Positions 43,719 through 53,380 of a DNA stretch of 64,000 nucleotides are shown one piece after another. Below the pieces are notes generated by a model that worked only from the letters and a program-made list of their open reading frames with translations, had not been told where the DNA came from and ran no database searches. Origin of the DNA: JAHRAW01 sp965212085 (lineage in GTDB: Bacteria; Pseudomonadota; Gammaproteobacteria; Arenicellales; Poriferihabitantaceae); NCBI GenBank assembly GCA_965212085.1, contig OZ243042.1, positions 1,178,001-1,242,000 on the forward strand, read 5' to 3'. The position numbers and the translations under genes are program-made. Numbering within the stretch: the first letter of the stretch is position 1; each line of letters begins with the position of its first letter.

Positions 43719-44609
43719 GTGCAAAATCATAGTACAGACTACCTGTTATTGCTATTGCTGGCGCTGATCTGGAGCGCCTCTTTCCTGCTCATAAAGATCG
43801 GCGTCGCCAGCATCGAACCCGTGACCCTGACCGCCGCGCGCATGATCATCGCGGCGGCGGTTCTGCTGTTGTGCCTGGCCGTCAAAAAAACCGGGATACC
43901 GCTCAACGGGCGCGCCCTGCTATTGTATTTTGTGGTCGGCTTCATCGGCAACACCCTGCCGTTCATCCTCATCAGCTGGGGCGAGACCCACATTGACAGT
44001 TCGCTCGCGGCGATCATGATGGGCATCATGCCGATCACCACTTTTGTGCTGGCGCATTATTTCATTCCCGACGAGCCGATGACCGCGCGCAAGGTGTTCG
44101 GCCTGTGCCTGGGATTTGGCGGGCTGCTGACCGTGGTCGGCTGGTCGGCGCTGGCCGGGGTCGGCGGCGCCAACGTGCTCGGGCAACTGTCGGTGCTCGC
44201 CGCCGCCGTCAGTTACGGCGTTACCACGGTATTCGTGCGCACCCAGCCCTCCTTTCCGGGCATCCAGATGGCCACCGGCGCGGTCCTCGCCGGCGCCGCC
44301 ACCAGCATCCCGCTGGCGTTTTTGCTGGAAGATCCGCTGTCCATGACGCCCACCATCGCAAGCCTGTACGCCCTGCTGCTGCTCGGCGTTTTTCCCACGG
44401 CACTGGCGGCGCTGATTTATTTTCGCGTACTCCGCAACCTCGGCGCCATGACCTTCTCCCAACTCAACTACGTGATACCCATACTCGGCAGTTTGTGGGG
44501 GGTGATACTGCTGGGGGAACTGCTGCAAGCGCGGATGCTGACCGCCCTCGGCCTGGTGCTGACCGGAATCTACTTCATCCAGCCGCAAACCGAGGCGCGG
44601 CCCGGCTGA
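43719..44609 (+). CDS. EamA/DMT family transporter
   Basis: This 296-residue inner-membrane protein has ten hydrophobic segments in two five-helix EamA repeats. The first includes LIWSASFLLIKIGVASIEPVT and GNTLPFILISWGETHIDSSLAAIMMG; the second includes AAAVSYGVTTVFVRTQPS and MTFSQLNYVIPILGSLWGV. It is of the drug/metabolite transporter superfamily; the substrate is unknown. GTG 43719 has AAGGAAAG upstream. Confidence 0.9.
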   Translation: MQNHSTDYLLLLLLALIWSASFLLIKIGVASIEPVTLTAARMIIAAAVLLLCLAVKKTGIPLNGRALLLYFVVGFIGNTLPFILISWGETHIDSSLAAIMMGIMPITTFVLAHYFIPDEPMTARKVFGLCLGFGGLLTVVGWSALAGVGGANVLGQLSVLAAAVSYGVTTVFVRTQPSFPGIQMATGAVLAGAATSIPLAFLLEDPLSMTPTIASLYALLLLGVFPTALAALIYFRVLRNLGAMTFSQLNYVIPILGSLWGVILLGELLQARMLTALGLVLTGIYFIQPQTEARPG

Positions 44610-44697
44610 TGGCGCGTACGGTCGATGAGGTGCCGTATTGGTCAGCTTTCGCAATTGTCGATTTTATGAAAAAACCGGCTTGTGCGAATATCCTGTT

Positions 44698-46461
44698 CTA
44701 GTTTCGTACTGGCCGAGCATTCTTTGCAACATCAACAATTGCGGCAAGTTTTTCCCGTACTTCCGAATCAATTTCTTCGGGCGACACGTGATGGACAAGC
44801 TCATAGAAGTTTTTCTTGAACATCTGGTTGGGAAGTTTCAATTCCTCGAAATATACCCTGAATAGTGGAGCCAGGAAATCATCACTCACTTTGACATCAG
44901 TGTCTTTGTCCCATGGCGAACCCTTATTGAGATTCCTAAGGGCTGTTTCTATTTTATCGATTGACTCTTGCATCACTCGCAACCTTCTGGATTTTTCTGT
45001 TTCCCGTGCTTGTTCTATTATGTCTATAAGAAGTGGTCCCGGGGAAGGTTCCTCGGCTATCGCCTGAGCGTATGTTTCCAATGTGGATCTTGAGCAAAGA
45101 TAGTTCTCAATTTCCCGGCGAGACCAAGTGAAACAAATCCCATCCAACTCGTTCGGTGGATCGGACTCCAGCTGGTCAAAGATAGCGATTGCTTTGAGCT
45201 CAGGCATTGCTTCCCGGAGTCCGTGGAAATGCCTTAGGACTGCCGCTGGTTGATTAGCAACATAGTGGACGAAAGGTCGTTCCAAAACACTCACCGCTTC
45301 TTTGTATTGGAGTTTTTGGGCAAATGCGTGAAGTATGGCCAGATCGGTAGAGCCTTCCAAGTACAGAACCCAGCCTTTTTGCTCAGCCAGATAGTATTGA
45401 TCGTACCCAATCTCCCGAAGCGCCTTCTGTACTTGGCTTCCTTTATCGTCAATACGATGCGGTTTGCCGACAAACGCCACGACCATGTCCCGATCAGCGG
45501 CTTCGTTCAGGAGAACCTCGGAGTGGCTTGCTGCGATGATCTGGTTGTCACTTTGGGTGGCAACTTCCGTCAAGAGTTGGTATATCTGCCGTTGACGCAG
45601 GATTTCCAGATGGGCATCAGGTTCATCCAGGAGCAGGACTGTTCCGGGGCGAGCATACAACCAGGCAAGAAGAAGCATGGTCTGCTGCATCCCCCTCCCT
45701 GTGGAGGACAAGTCCAACGTGTTCTCTCTTTCGCGGTAGGTCATGGAGATTTCGCCACGTTCCTGGACATATTGCGGTCGATCCAATTGTGAACCGAACA
45801 ATCGGTTGATATGCCCTGCCAGCTCGTTCCATTTTCCGTTGCTCTCTTCGCTAATCTGGTAACAGAGGTTCCTCAGCACCTCGGCAGTCCGTCCTTCTCC
45901 GATACGAACGTTAATCGCACCCCGATCGAGGTGAGTTTCATTTGAGAGCAGGCCTGACATTGGAGGCAGGAAGGCAACATCAGTATTGCCAACTTGTTCA
46001 GGTACCGGCATCCGCTCAGGATTACTTCCTTTTGAAGTTCTCAGCGGTCTGCAATAAAAAGACTCCTGGTTGGCGTAATCAAATTCAAATCCGCACCGCC
46101 AGAAATTGCCTTCAGTGAAACCCTCGACAATAATTTCAATACGGACGTTTTGGGTTTGTGGTTTACCTCCAATTGTCTTGACATTCCGTATGTTGAGGTT
46201 TCGCCATAGAAGGTTTGCGTTGGGAACCGGCGCGGATATGAGGTCCCGGCGATTAATCGTCACTCCTGGCCGCTTGTCGGGTGTCTTCTTGCCCGCGCGC
46301 TTCTCATTCCAGCGCTTCAGCCCCGTTTCCCAAAGAGCAAGCCCCTGCAGGGCAGAGGTTTTTCCAGAATTATTAGGGCCGATGAAAACCACGCGGTTGC
46401 CGAGATCAATCTCGACATCGTCAAGTAGCTTAAAATTTCTCACGATAAGTTTTGTAAGCAT
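44698..46461 (-). CDS. OLD-family-like ATPase with Toprim nuclease domain
   Basis: This 587-residue protein has an SMC/RecF-like ATPase start (MLTKLIVRNFKLLDDVEIDL) with Walker A VFIGPNNSGKTSALQGL near residue 32, ABC signature LDLSSTGRGMQQTMLLLAWL near 253, Walker B TVLLLDEPDAHLE near 277 and IIAASHSEVLL near 309. It continues as a Toprim domain with Glu in WVLYLEGSTDLAIL near 368 and Asp in IAIFDQLESD near 425. ATG 46461 has GGGGA about 8 nt upstream. OLD proteins are phage-defence nucleases, alone or with a UvrD-like GajB; no GajB is next to it, so it looks like a stand-alone class. The neighbours trpD and EamA are core genes. Confidence 0.83.
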   Translation of the reverse strand: MLTKLIVRNFKLLDDVEIDLGNRVVFIGPNNSGKTSALQGLALWETGLKRWNEKRAGKKTPDKRPGVTINRRDLISAPVPNANLLWRNLNIRNVKTIGGKPQTQNVRIEIIVEGFTEGNFWRCGFEFDYANQESFYCRPLRTSKGSNPERMPVPEQVGNTDVAFLPPMSGLLSNETHLDRGAINVRIGEGRTAEVLRNLCYQISEESNGKWNELAGHINRLFGSQLDRPQYVQERGEISMTYRERENTLDLSSTGRGMQQTMLLLAWLYARPGTVLLLDEPDAHLEILRQRQIYQLLTEVATQSDNQIIAASHSEVLLNEAADRDMVVAFVGKPHRIDDKGSQVQKALREIGYDQYYLAEQKGWVLYLEGSTDLAILHAFAQKLQYKEAVSVLERPFVHYVANQPAAVLRHFHGLREAMPELKAIAIFDQLESDPPNELDGICFTWSRREIENYLCSRSTLETYAQAIAEEPSPGPLLIDIIEQARETEKSRRLRVMQESIDKIETALRNLNKGSPWDKDTDVKVSDDFLAPLFRVYFEELKLPNQMFKKNFYELVHHVSPEEIDSEVREKLAAIVDVAKNARPVRN

Positions 46462-46606
46462 CAATATATTCCCCAATATGGGCAGTCAATCATTATTTTC
46501 TGTCTTCGAAGTCCAAATTATCATCGACAGAAACTACATCTGATGATAATGCATTTTCCGGGCGAGTAGTGTGTATGTAAGGACAAAATAGTGCCTTGTT
46601 ATTTTT

Positions 46607-46660
46607 AGGGTATTAGGAAGTTAAGTCGTCAAAGTCCGGTGCTTAACTTCCCATGACCCT
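46607..46660. terminator. Hairpin with perfect 10-bp arms after trpD
   Basis: GGAAGTTAAG (46616-46625) and CTTAACTTCC (46642-46651) are exact inverse complements, flanked by AGGGT and ACCCT which also pair. It starts 4 bp after the trpD stop. On the minus strand no clean T-run follows, so it may be a terminator of weak type or an mRNA 3' end. Confidence 0.5.
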
Positions 46661-46663
46661 AGA

Positions 46664-47695
46664 TTATTCCCCGTCCCCCGCAAACGCCGAGGTGAACTCC
46701 GCCAGTTGTTCAAGTTTTGCAAGGGCGGCGCCGCCGGCCAGCACTTCCCGGGCTTGCTCTACGCCGGATGATAGCGAGTCGCTGAGGTCGGCGGCGTAGA
46801 TCGTCGCGCCGGCGTTGAGCACCACCATGTCGAAGGCGGCGCCCTCGACGCCGCCCAGGGCCGCGCGGATTAACTCCAGGCTTTCACCGGAATCCGCCAC
46901 CTTGAGCGCGTCAAGGGGAGTTTTGGCGACGCCGAACTGCTCCGGCTCAATGCGGTATTCGCTGATTTCGCCGTTCCGGTATTCCGCGACTTGAGTGCCG
47001 GCGGCGATGGAAATTTCGTCCAGCCCGTCGTCGGAACAAACCACCAGCGTATGCACGCTGCCCAACTCGGCGAACACCTCCGCCAGCGGCCGCACCCAGC
47101 GTTGCTCAAACACCCCGACCAACTGATAGCGGGCGCCGGCGGGATTGGTCAGCGGCCCAAGCAGGTTGAAGATGGTGCGGATGCCGATTTCCCGGCGCGG
47201 CCCGATGACGTGGCGGGTGGCGGCGTGGTGGGTCGGCGCGAACATAAAGCCGATGCCGCAGTGGTCAATGCACTCGCCGACCTGCCGAGGGTTGATGGCG
47301 ATATTGACGCCGGCGGCTTCGAGCACGTCGGCGCTGCCGGAATTGCCGGTGGCGGCGCGGTTGCCGTGCTTCGCCATGACCGCCCCCGCCGCCGCCGCCG
47401 CCAATGCGCTGGCGGTGGAAACGTTGAACAACTTGGCGACGTCCCCGCCGGTGCCCACCGAATCGGCGACCTTGCCGGCTTTGGTCTCAACCCTGGCCGC
47501 CAACTCGCGCATGATCACGGCGGCGCCGACGATCTCCTCAACGGTCTCGCCCTTGATCATCAACGCCGCCAAAAACGCGCCGATCTGCGCCGGCGTTGAT
47601 TCGCCGCTCATGATCAGGCGCATCACCGACTGCATTTCGTCGCGGTTTAAATTTTTGCCTGCTGACAAGCGGCGATTGGCTGTTTGCAAGTCCAC
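46664..47695 (-). CDS. trpD: Anthranilate phosphoribosyltransferase
   Basis: This 343-residue enzyme transfers phosphoribose from PRPP to anthranilate, the second step of the tryptophan branch. The PRPP/metal loop is DSVGTGGDVAKLFNVST near residue 81, followed by AKHGNRAATGNSGSADVLEA near 109 and GIGFMFAPTHHAATRHV near 149. DDGLDEISIAAGT with the metal-binding Asp is near 225. Length is normal. It is a single gene here, not linked with trpE, trpG or trpC, and follows the Druantia-like operon in the same direction but with 155 bp between. Confidence 0.95.
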   Translation of the reverse strand: MDLQTANRRLSAGKNLNRDEMQSVMRLIMSGESTPAQIGAFLAALMIKGETVEEIVGAAVIMRELAARVETKAGKVADSVGTGGDVAKLFNVSTASALAAAAAGAVMAKHGNRAATGNSGSADVLEAAGVNIAINPRQVGECIDHCGIGFMFAPTHHAATRHVIGPRREIGIRTIFNLLGPLTNPAGARYQLVGVFEQRWVRPLAEVFAELGSVHTLVVCSDDGLDEISIAAGTQVAEYRNGEISEYRIEPEQFGVAKTPLDALKVADSGESLELIRAALGGVEGAAFDMVVLNAGATIYAADLSDSLSSGVEQAREVLAGGAALAKLEQLAEFTSAFAGDGE

Positions 47696-47850
47696 GATTA
47701 TTCCCCCACTATATAAATTTCATTTCAATCGAAAGTGTACACTGGCATGAATGTAATATTCTCGCATACTTTAAAGTAGTTCGCCATGTGTACATGGACG
47801 AGAAAATAGTTCATTTAAAACGCCATGATTTTTTAGTACTCTATTATCTA

Positions 47851-50800
47851 TTACCGCGATATTCTCGCCAGCACTTCTCTCGTTGCATCTGATAAATTTC
47901 TACGAACAGTAAGTTCATTAACCAGTATGATTTGATTTGAATCAGTCGGACAATCAATCTTTAACGGACTAGATACTACAACTACAAACTCGACGCCATC
48001 AGATCGTGTTATAAAAATAGATTCTGCAAAGGTACCAACATCAGGAATAGTAATCTCGGTGCCTTTCGTTATCGTCAGATTGTCATTGCCACAACGCTTG
48101 ATGTCGTTCAAGAGTAATACTGTAGACTTTCTCAATCGACGGTGATCAAATGATGGAAAGCATCCAGTTATAAGATATTCAAGCAATTCAGTTCCGACAT
48201 GACGATCTAATGAAGAATGTTCAAATTTATTACTGAAACTTCGAAGACAACGGTAACAAGAAGCATCACAGCCTTGAGGACAAGTATTTATTAATTTCAA
48301 AGCGAGACGAAATAAGTTTGTACCCCATGTAGGTAATTGGCTGGCAAAACCAGCTCCTCCCGGCAAAGTATCGTACAGAAATATCTCTGCTTCAAAGCCT
48401 TCGGCACCCGCTTGTGTAAGGGCAGGCCTGTATTCCGCCATCAATTCATTGTGATCGATTTCCAGTAGTTGACATGCAGCTTTCGCTAGGGCCTCGCTCA
48501 CAGTCCTTAGAGCCACATCCGTAGTATGTTCGCCCGGTCTCAAACGGAAAGGAGACTCTACCCGCATCGAAAACAGGGCGATATCGGTAATGAAATCCGT
48601 CCCAAGCACAAGGTTCCTTGCCAAACCCCCACCTTCACAGGTTGTATCGGCATTTCCCGTAGGGAAAGGTTTGCGGTGAGCATCAAGCAATGTGGGCTGT
48701 GGAGTGGTTTCAGCCTCAATCCGGCCACATTTCGTGCAGTAAAAGTATCCTCTTTTCTGAGGGCCTGCATTTGATACCAACAAATGCCTCCGTGTGCTTA
48801 AAATCCGAATTCGTTCATTGATCGAATTCCATCCTTGGTTTTCCATAGGTGTTTCCATAGTGAGCTTCGCTCTAGTTGCATAACTTGTTTCCGGTATCTC
48901 GTCTGGTGAAGTCACTTCATCGATATCTATCGGGTGGGCAAATCCGGGTGGGCGAACCCAATTACGAGCCGGGCCAAATGTGTCCTCTGAGCGACAAGCC
49001 TCACACGCCAGAATTTCCCCTGAATCCACTTCTTCGATTGTAAGTGTTTTGGCAAATCCGCAACGACTACACTCAAGATAGCGCCGCCGATCTTTCCAAA
49101 CCTTCAATCGGCTACCAGGCATCGCCGAATAAATTGCGCCGGATGTATAGCACTTTCCAGCGATCCAAACATGCTTACCCGGGGCATATTGTGTCAACGC
49201 AACTGACAAACCTTGTTGTGGCGCGAATTTCATTACCGGGCGAAACGACGATGAACGATCTCTATCAAAAACATGGAATGTTGCTACGTCTGTAGGAAAT
49301 GCGTAGCGTGGCAACTTACCGCAATAGAGAAGACGATCTAGGAGTGAACTGATATTGAACTTCTGATTCTCATCGTTTGACTCAGGAGAATTCTCCGTTG
49401 CTTCGCTGTCATCGCTCCCCGGTTCCTTGTCATCAGAGGCACCATGTCCTATAGCATCATCTATCGCAGAAAGGCAATCATCCTTCATGGAAGTCAGCAG
49501 ATGAACTCTATCTTGATTTGATAACTCATCTGGTATCCAATTATTAATGCGATTGCGCAAATATTCTTCGTTTTCCTCCAACCAAGATGAGAAATCGCTG
49601 CGATTGAGCAGACCATCACTTGATTGAAAGTCTGCAACTGTTCCCAGCACGGAAAAGAGATCATGGTACGGTGTTTCTTCAATTTTTGGCAGACGTGCCT
49701 GATGGTAATTCTGAAGGAGAAACGCCCGTATATGTCGGCGCACGATATCAGCATTATCCAATGTGAGTTTTGGATCAACCACGTCACCGCAAATCATCTC
49801 GTCGGGATCAGAAAAATAATGTTCGTCATGTGTGTCGGCACTACCAAATGCGACAACAGTTGCAATAGCATTTCCTCGGCGACCTGCACGCCCAGCCCGT
49901 TGCTGGTAGTTCGCTCGCGCGGGCGGCATGTTTCTCAGGGCGATACCTGACAACGTGCCCAAATCAATACCAACCTCCATAGTTGTCGTACTTGAGAGAA
50001 CATCGATTGCTGTCGCCTGCTCCTTCCGTGATACCAAAGCAAGTTCTACATCCTGGAAAAGAAGTTCGTTTTCTTCGGCCTTGGAGAAAATATCTTCGTT
50101 TTGGGGTGCGTTAAGCTGCGCTGTATGCTCAGCCGCGATAAGGGACATTGGTTTTTTGGGGGGATCATCTAACACTCCGATAGCAGGCTTTCGATAGTAG
50201 CCTTTTCTGGCCAGAAAAACCGGGCTGGCATCCGGGTCGAGTATCTCTACTGCCTCGTCGTTTCCGCAATCAAGACAATGTGCTATCCCTGATACAGGCC
50301 GATGTACGGACTTGCAACGGATACATCGGACCCAGCCTCCTTCAAGAGCCAAGGACAGTTCACTGCCGCGCAAGCGGTGTTTCAGGTTACCGTCGGAGGA
50401 TTCGGTGAATATCCCGATAAGTTCAGGCAGCCATTCCTTATCGAATATCTTTCGCGAATCGCGGTCCTTTAGAATTCTTTCCATGGCCCTAAATTTGCCT
50501 TTGTGGGCTCGAACACTAATGCCTTCAGAACGCGGACGGTTTACCCATGCGAGAGGCATTGAATTGATCCGAAACCCGCTGAATTGCCAGCAACGAAGCC
50601 AAGCACGCGCGAGTTCTAATTTGGCTTGCCCGGTTTCAACTATTCCCGGCATATCAGGTAGCTGTTTGATTGTAGCAACGTGGGTGTTGCGTTCAATAAT
50701 CGAAGCTAGGGCGAGCGCTTCAAATCCTAGAAAACGATCTTGAATCGTCTTGAGAATATTCTCCAACAATGCTTCGGGAGCTGCTTCATTCCGAATATCT

Positions 50801-53376
50801 ATGCAAAGTGTAAGGAGCCTCTCATTTGTTACTGGCTCTTGAATAACAGTTTGTATTTTTTTGATCGCAGCAAAAAAATTCTCTCCGCTTTTCAATTCAG
50901 GCCGTAGCCGAACTCCGAGTTCATGAGATGCCAAGAGAACCGAAAGGTAAAGGTCCTCAAGACTCAGTACTGATTGGAGTGAGGAGATCTTCTGCAAGCG
51001 ATTGTATCCGTAAAGAATGAGAGATCGCAGAGAATCACGCGCTGAGTAGTTCTGAAGATTGGGTGCTAGTCGCGCTGCAACTTGCCGAGAATCGGAGAAT
51101 GTCAGCACTTTACGTCCCTGTAGTGGCGCGAAATTGCTTGGCTTAACAGGCGCAGGAGGTTGTATGAAAATCTGCCGAGAAACGAGGGCCTGAAAAGGTT
51201 CATCGCCCTTGGTTTGGTGGTTCTGCACAGAGGAACGACCGAATCTGGATGAACTCTCGCAAACCGCACATGGGATAAACTGTCCTCGCGTTACGGAATC
51301 ACTTTCAGCCTCTTCATCTTCTGCATCTACTACTCCTCTCGAAGCATCCATGATCCGGTTGCCGCGTAGATAAACAGCCCTCATACGCGCTCCAATCACA
51401 TCTGGGTTCAGGCGTCCTGTCTCAAGATCGTAATCGACAAGTTCGACCAATTCCAAGTTACCAGGTTTTTCCAACAACAAATCAAGGGGAAACAGAGGGT
51501 TTGCTTCATGACCCGCAATGCGCAGGTGGTGACCAGACTCTGACCACAGCATGGCCGGAGCATCTACGTCATCCGTATAAGCGCGCGCGTATGCTGTACC
51601 ACAGTTTCGGCACGTGAAAAACTCTAGAATCCGTGCCCCGCACTCACAAAATTCAAGAGGCTGGCCGTACATTTTTCCACAGATACCATCTCTATGATCG
51701 TCTGGAAGCTTGGCGCAATCCGGGTCCATACATACCCACAAGCCCGGAAGTCCACGAAAGAAATTGTGTATCCGACATGGCAACAATCCGGGGGAATTGA
51801 GGTCCAGACGCGCAATGCTGCCTAGCGCCATAAGCACAGTGACCGCAGTATCGGCTTGAGGTTTTTCAACCATCGGGAATATCTCTGCACCAAGAGCAGC
51901 GATGGGGCAAGCTTTCTTCATCGTCGTGTTGATTAGCAAACCCATTGGCCCAAAATCCTCCAACGCTTTGTACAGAGATGATTCAACCTTTTCTCTGCAT
52001 TTGACATGACGATAATCCAGCAATGGCTGAACTGCATCGAAACGATGCTCTTCTGTCTCAGCGGTGTAATAATGATCGAGATCCATTGAGGAAAATAATT
52101 CCGCATCATGTGTCGATCCAACTGAATCATGAAACCGAAGGTCAAGCTCTCCAACGATCGAATCGAAGGTCTCTGGCAAAACACCAGAAATCTGCGCGCC
52201 AAAATTCGGCGCATACTCGGAGTCTTTGAAACTAGCGGTAGCACAGATGATCTGGAATCTCTCGGGTGGAATGTCAAGGCGATCACGAAGGCGGCGGAGC
52301 AATAGGCCAACTTCCGCGCCGGCAGCACCTCTATAGAGGTGAGCCTCATCAAGTACGAGGAAAAATTTTTCATCGGGATTTCTGGCTAACCATTCACGTG
52401 TTGCATCAAATATAGGTCTTTCAATCGGGCGCATGAGCATGTACTCAAGCATCGAATAGTTAGTAACAATAAGATCAGGTGGAATCGATTGAACCTCATG
52501 CCGTGTTAGCAACTCCGAGTCGTCCGGAAGTGTTACTGCTCTAATGAATTTATCTTTACTATCCTTCCAGCGGGAACCCTTTGGCCCGAACCATGCCGTA
52601 ATATCAGGTTTGGCTGGCCATTTCCCTCTATCTTTAAGTTGTTGTAATAGACTTTGCGCTTCAGACTTCTGTTCTGTGGTTCCATTTTCTGCATGCTCTT
52701 GTAGCGCAACATAAAAATCACCAACTCCGCTGAGCTTGCGAGAATCCTTTTTTGGATCCCTGATACCAGCATAAGGTGTCCGACTCGTATATCGTGCAAA
52801 TCGTGGCGGACGTCCTGCCCAGTTCTTGAATAATTTTACAACGCGGGGATCACCAAACAATGAACGAAGGCGACCTAGTTGGTCGTTAACAAGAGCGTTC
52901 ATCGGATACAAGACCAGAGCGCGCATAGCAAGTTGTTCAGCAAAAGAAGCTGGGGACTCTTTAGCTTCCTTCGCGAATTTGCCAAGTATCGGCAAAAGAA
53001 AAGACTCCGTTTTACCTGATCCTGTGCCAGTCATCACAACAAGATTCTTTCCGTAAACAAGAGTTTTTGCAATTGCTTCCGATTGATGTTTATACGGCGG
53101 ATCATACAAAAGGCGCGGTAGCTCGCCGTCTGGTTTTGCGAGAACTGAAAAAACCTCAAGTGCTGCCACAGGCAACCCCTCCATGTCTCTAAAGTACTCA
53201 CCTGTTTTATAGCGCGGTGTTGATTCCAGATACGGGACTTGGTGAATAACTCCAGGCTTGGCAAGCAATTCTTGCCTCTGTGCAATCAGGGTACCTGCAC
53301 TGATATGATATGTTGCTTCTATATACTCCGATAAAGATGCATGGAGTTGCTTGATCGTTTCATGTATCGTTTGCAT
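47851..53376 (-). CDS. druE: DruE-like giant DEAH helicase with DUF1998 (Druantia)
   Basis: This 1841-residue SF2 helicase has Walker A VVMTGTGSGKTESFLLP near residue 117, an insertion of about 200 residues, then DEAH box FLVLDEAHLYRGAAGAEVG near 344, IICATASFKDSE near 380, and motif VI NYQQRAGRAGRRGN near 1162. Several zinc knuckles follow or intervene: CECGARILEFFTCRNCG near 590, CIRCKSVHRPVSGIAHCLDCG near 1015, CSRCGF and ACEACRS near 1430, and CTKCGR. The C-terminal DUF1998 module has CPQGCDASCYRCLRSFSN near 1705. This is the shape of DruE, the one protein common to all Druantia types. It overlaps nothing and starts 4 bp after the preceding gene. DrmA or DpdJ helicases share some of these parts, but DruA upstream decides the call. 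Confidence 0.83.
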   Translation of the reverse strand: MQTIHETIKQLHASLSEYIEATYHISAGTLIAQRQELLAKPGVIHQVPYLESTPRYKTGEYFRDMEGLPVAALEVFSVLAKPDGELPRLLYDPPYKHQSEAIAKTLVYGKNLVVMTGTGSGKTESFLLPILGKFAKEAKESPASFAEQLAMRALVLYPMNALVNDQLGRLRSLFGDPRVVKLFKNWAGRPPRFARYTSRTPYAGIRDPKKDSRKLSGVGDFYVALQEHAENGTTEQKSEAQSLLQQLKDRGKWPAKPDITAWFGPKGSRWKDSKDKFIRAVTLPDDSELLTRHEVQSIPPDLIVTNYSMLEYMLMRPIERPIFDATREWLARNPDEKFFLVLDEAHLYRGAAGAEVGLLLRRLRDRLDIPPERFQIICATASFKDSEYAPNFGAQISGVLPETFDSIVGELDLRFHDSVGSTHDAELFSSMDLDHYYTAETEEHRFDAVQPLLDYRHVKCREKVESSLYKALEDFGPMGLLINTTMKKACPIAALGAEIFPMVEKPQADTAVTVLMALGSIARLDLNSPGLLPCRIHNFFRGLPGLWVCMDPDCAKLPDDHRDGICGKMYGQPLEFCECGARILEFFTCRNCGTAYARAYTDDVDAPAMLWSESGHHLRIAGHEANPLFPLDLLLEKPGNLELVELVDYDLETGRLNPDVIGARMRAVYLRGNRIMDASRGVVDAEDEEAESDSVTRGQFIPCAVCESSSRFGRSSVQNHQTKGDEPFQALVSRQIFIQPPAPVKPSNFAPLQGRKVLTFSDSRQVAARLAPNLQNYSARDSLRSLILYGYNRLQKISSLQSVLSLEDLYLSVLLASHELGVRLRPELKSGENFFAAIKKIQTVIQEPVTNERLLTLCIDIRNEAAPEALLENILKTIQDRFLGFEALALASIIERNTHVATIKQLPDMPGIVETGQAKLELARAWLRCWQFSGFRINSMPLAWVNRPRSEGISVRAHKGKFRAMERILKDRDSRKIFDKEWLPELIGIFTESSDGNLKHRLRGSELSLALEGGWVRCIRCKSVHRPVSGIAHCLDCGNDEAVEILDPDASPVFLARKGYYRKPAIGVLDDPPKKPMSLIAAEHTAQLNAPQNEDIFSKAEENELLFQDVELALVSRKEQATAIDVLSSTTTMEVGIDLGTLSGIALRNMPPARANYQQRAGRAGRRGNAIATVVAFGSADTHDEHYFSDPDEMICGDVVDPKLTLDNADIVRRHIRAFLLQNYHQARLPKIEETPYHDLFSVLGTVADFQSSDGLLNRSDFSSWLEENEEYLRNRINNWIPDELSNQDRVHLLTSMKDDCLSAIDDAIGHGASDDKEPGSDDSEATENSPESNDENQKFNISSLLDRLLYCGKLPRYAFPTDVATFHVFDRDRSSSFRPVMKFAPQQGLSVALTQYAPGKHVWIAGKCYTSGAIYSAMPGSRLKVWKDRRRYLECSRCGFAKTLTIEEVDSGEILACEACRSEDTFGPARNWVRPPGFAHPIDIDEVTSPDEIPETSYATRAKLTMETPMENQGWNSINERIRILSTRRHLLVSNAGPQKRGYFYCTKCGRIEAETTPQPTLLDAHRKPFPTGNADTTCEGGGLARNLVLGTDFITDIALFSMRVESPFRLRPGEHTTDVALRTVSEALAKAACQLLEIDHNELMAEYRPALTQAGAEGFEAEIFLYDTLPGGAGFASQLPTWGTNLFRLALKLINTCPQGCDASCYRCLRSFSNKFEHSSLDRHVGTELLEYLITGCFPSFDHRRLRKSTVLLLNDIKRCGNDNLTITKGTEITIPDVGTFAESIFITRSDGVEFVVVVSSPLKIDCPTDSNQIILVNELTVRRNLSDATREVLARISR

Positions 53377-53380
53377 TAGG

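Noticed and set aside
47851..53376. DISARM (DrmA/DrmB) or Dpd-cluster helicase as identity
   Set aside because: No DrmC phospholipase-like gene, no DISARM methyltransferase and no 7-deazaguanine genes are near; DUF4338 DruA heads the operon.
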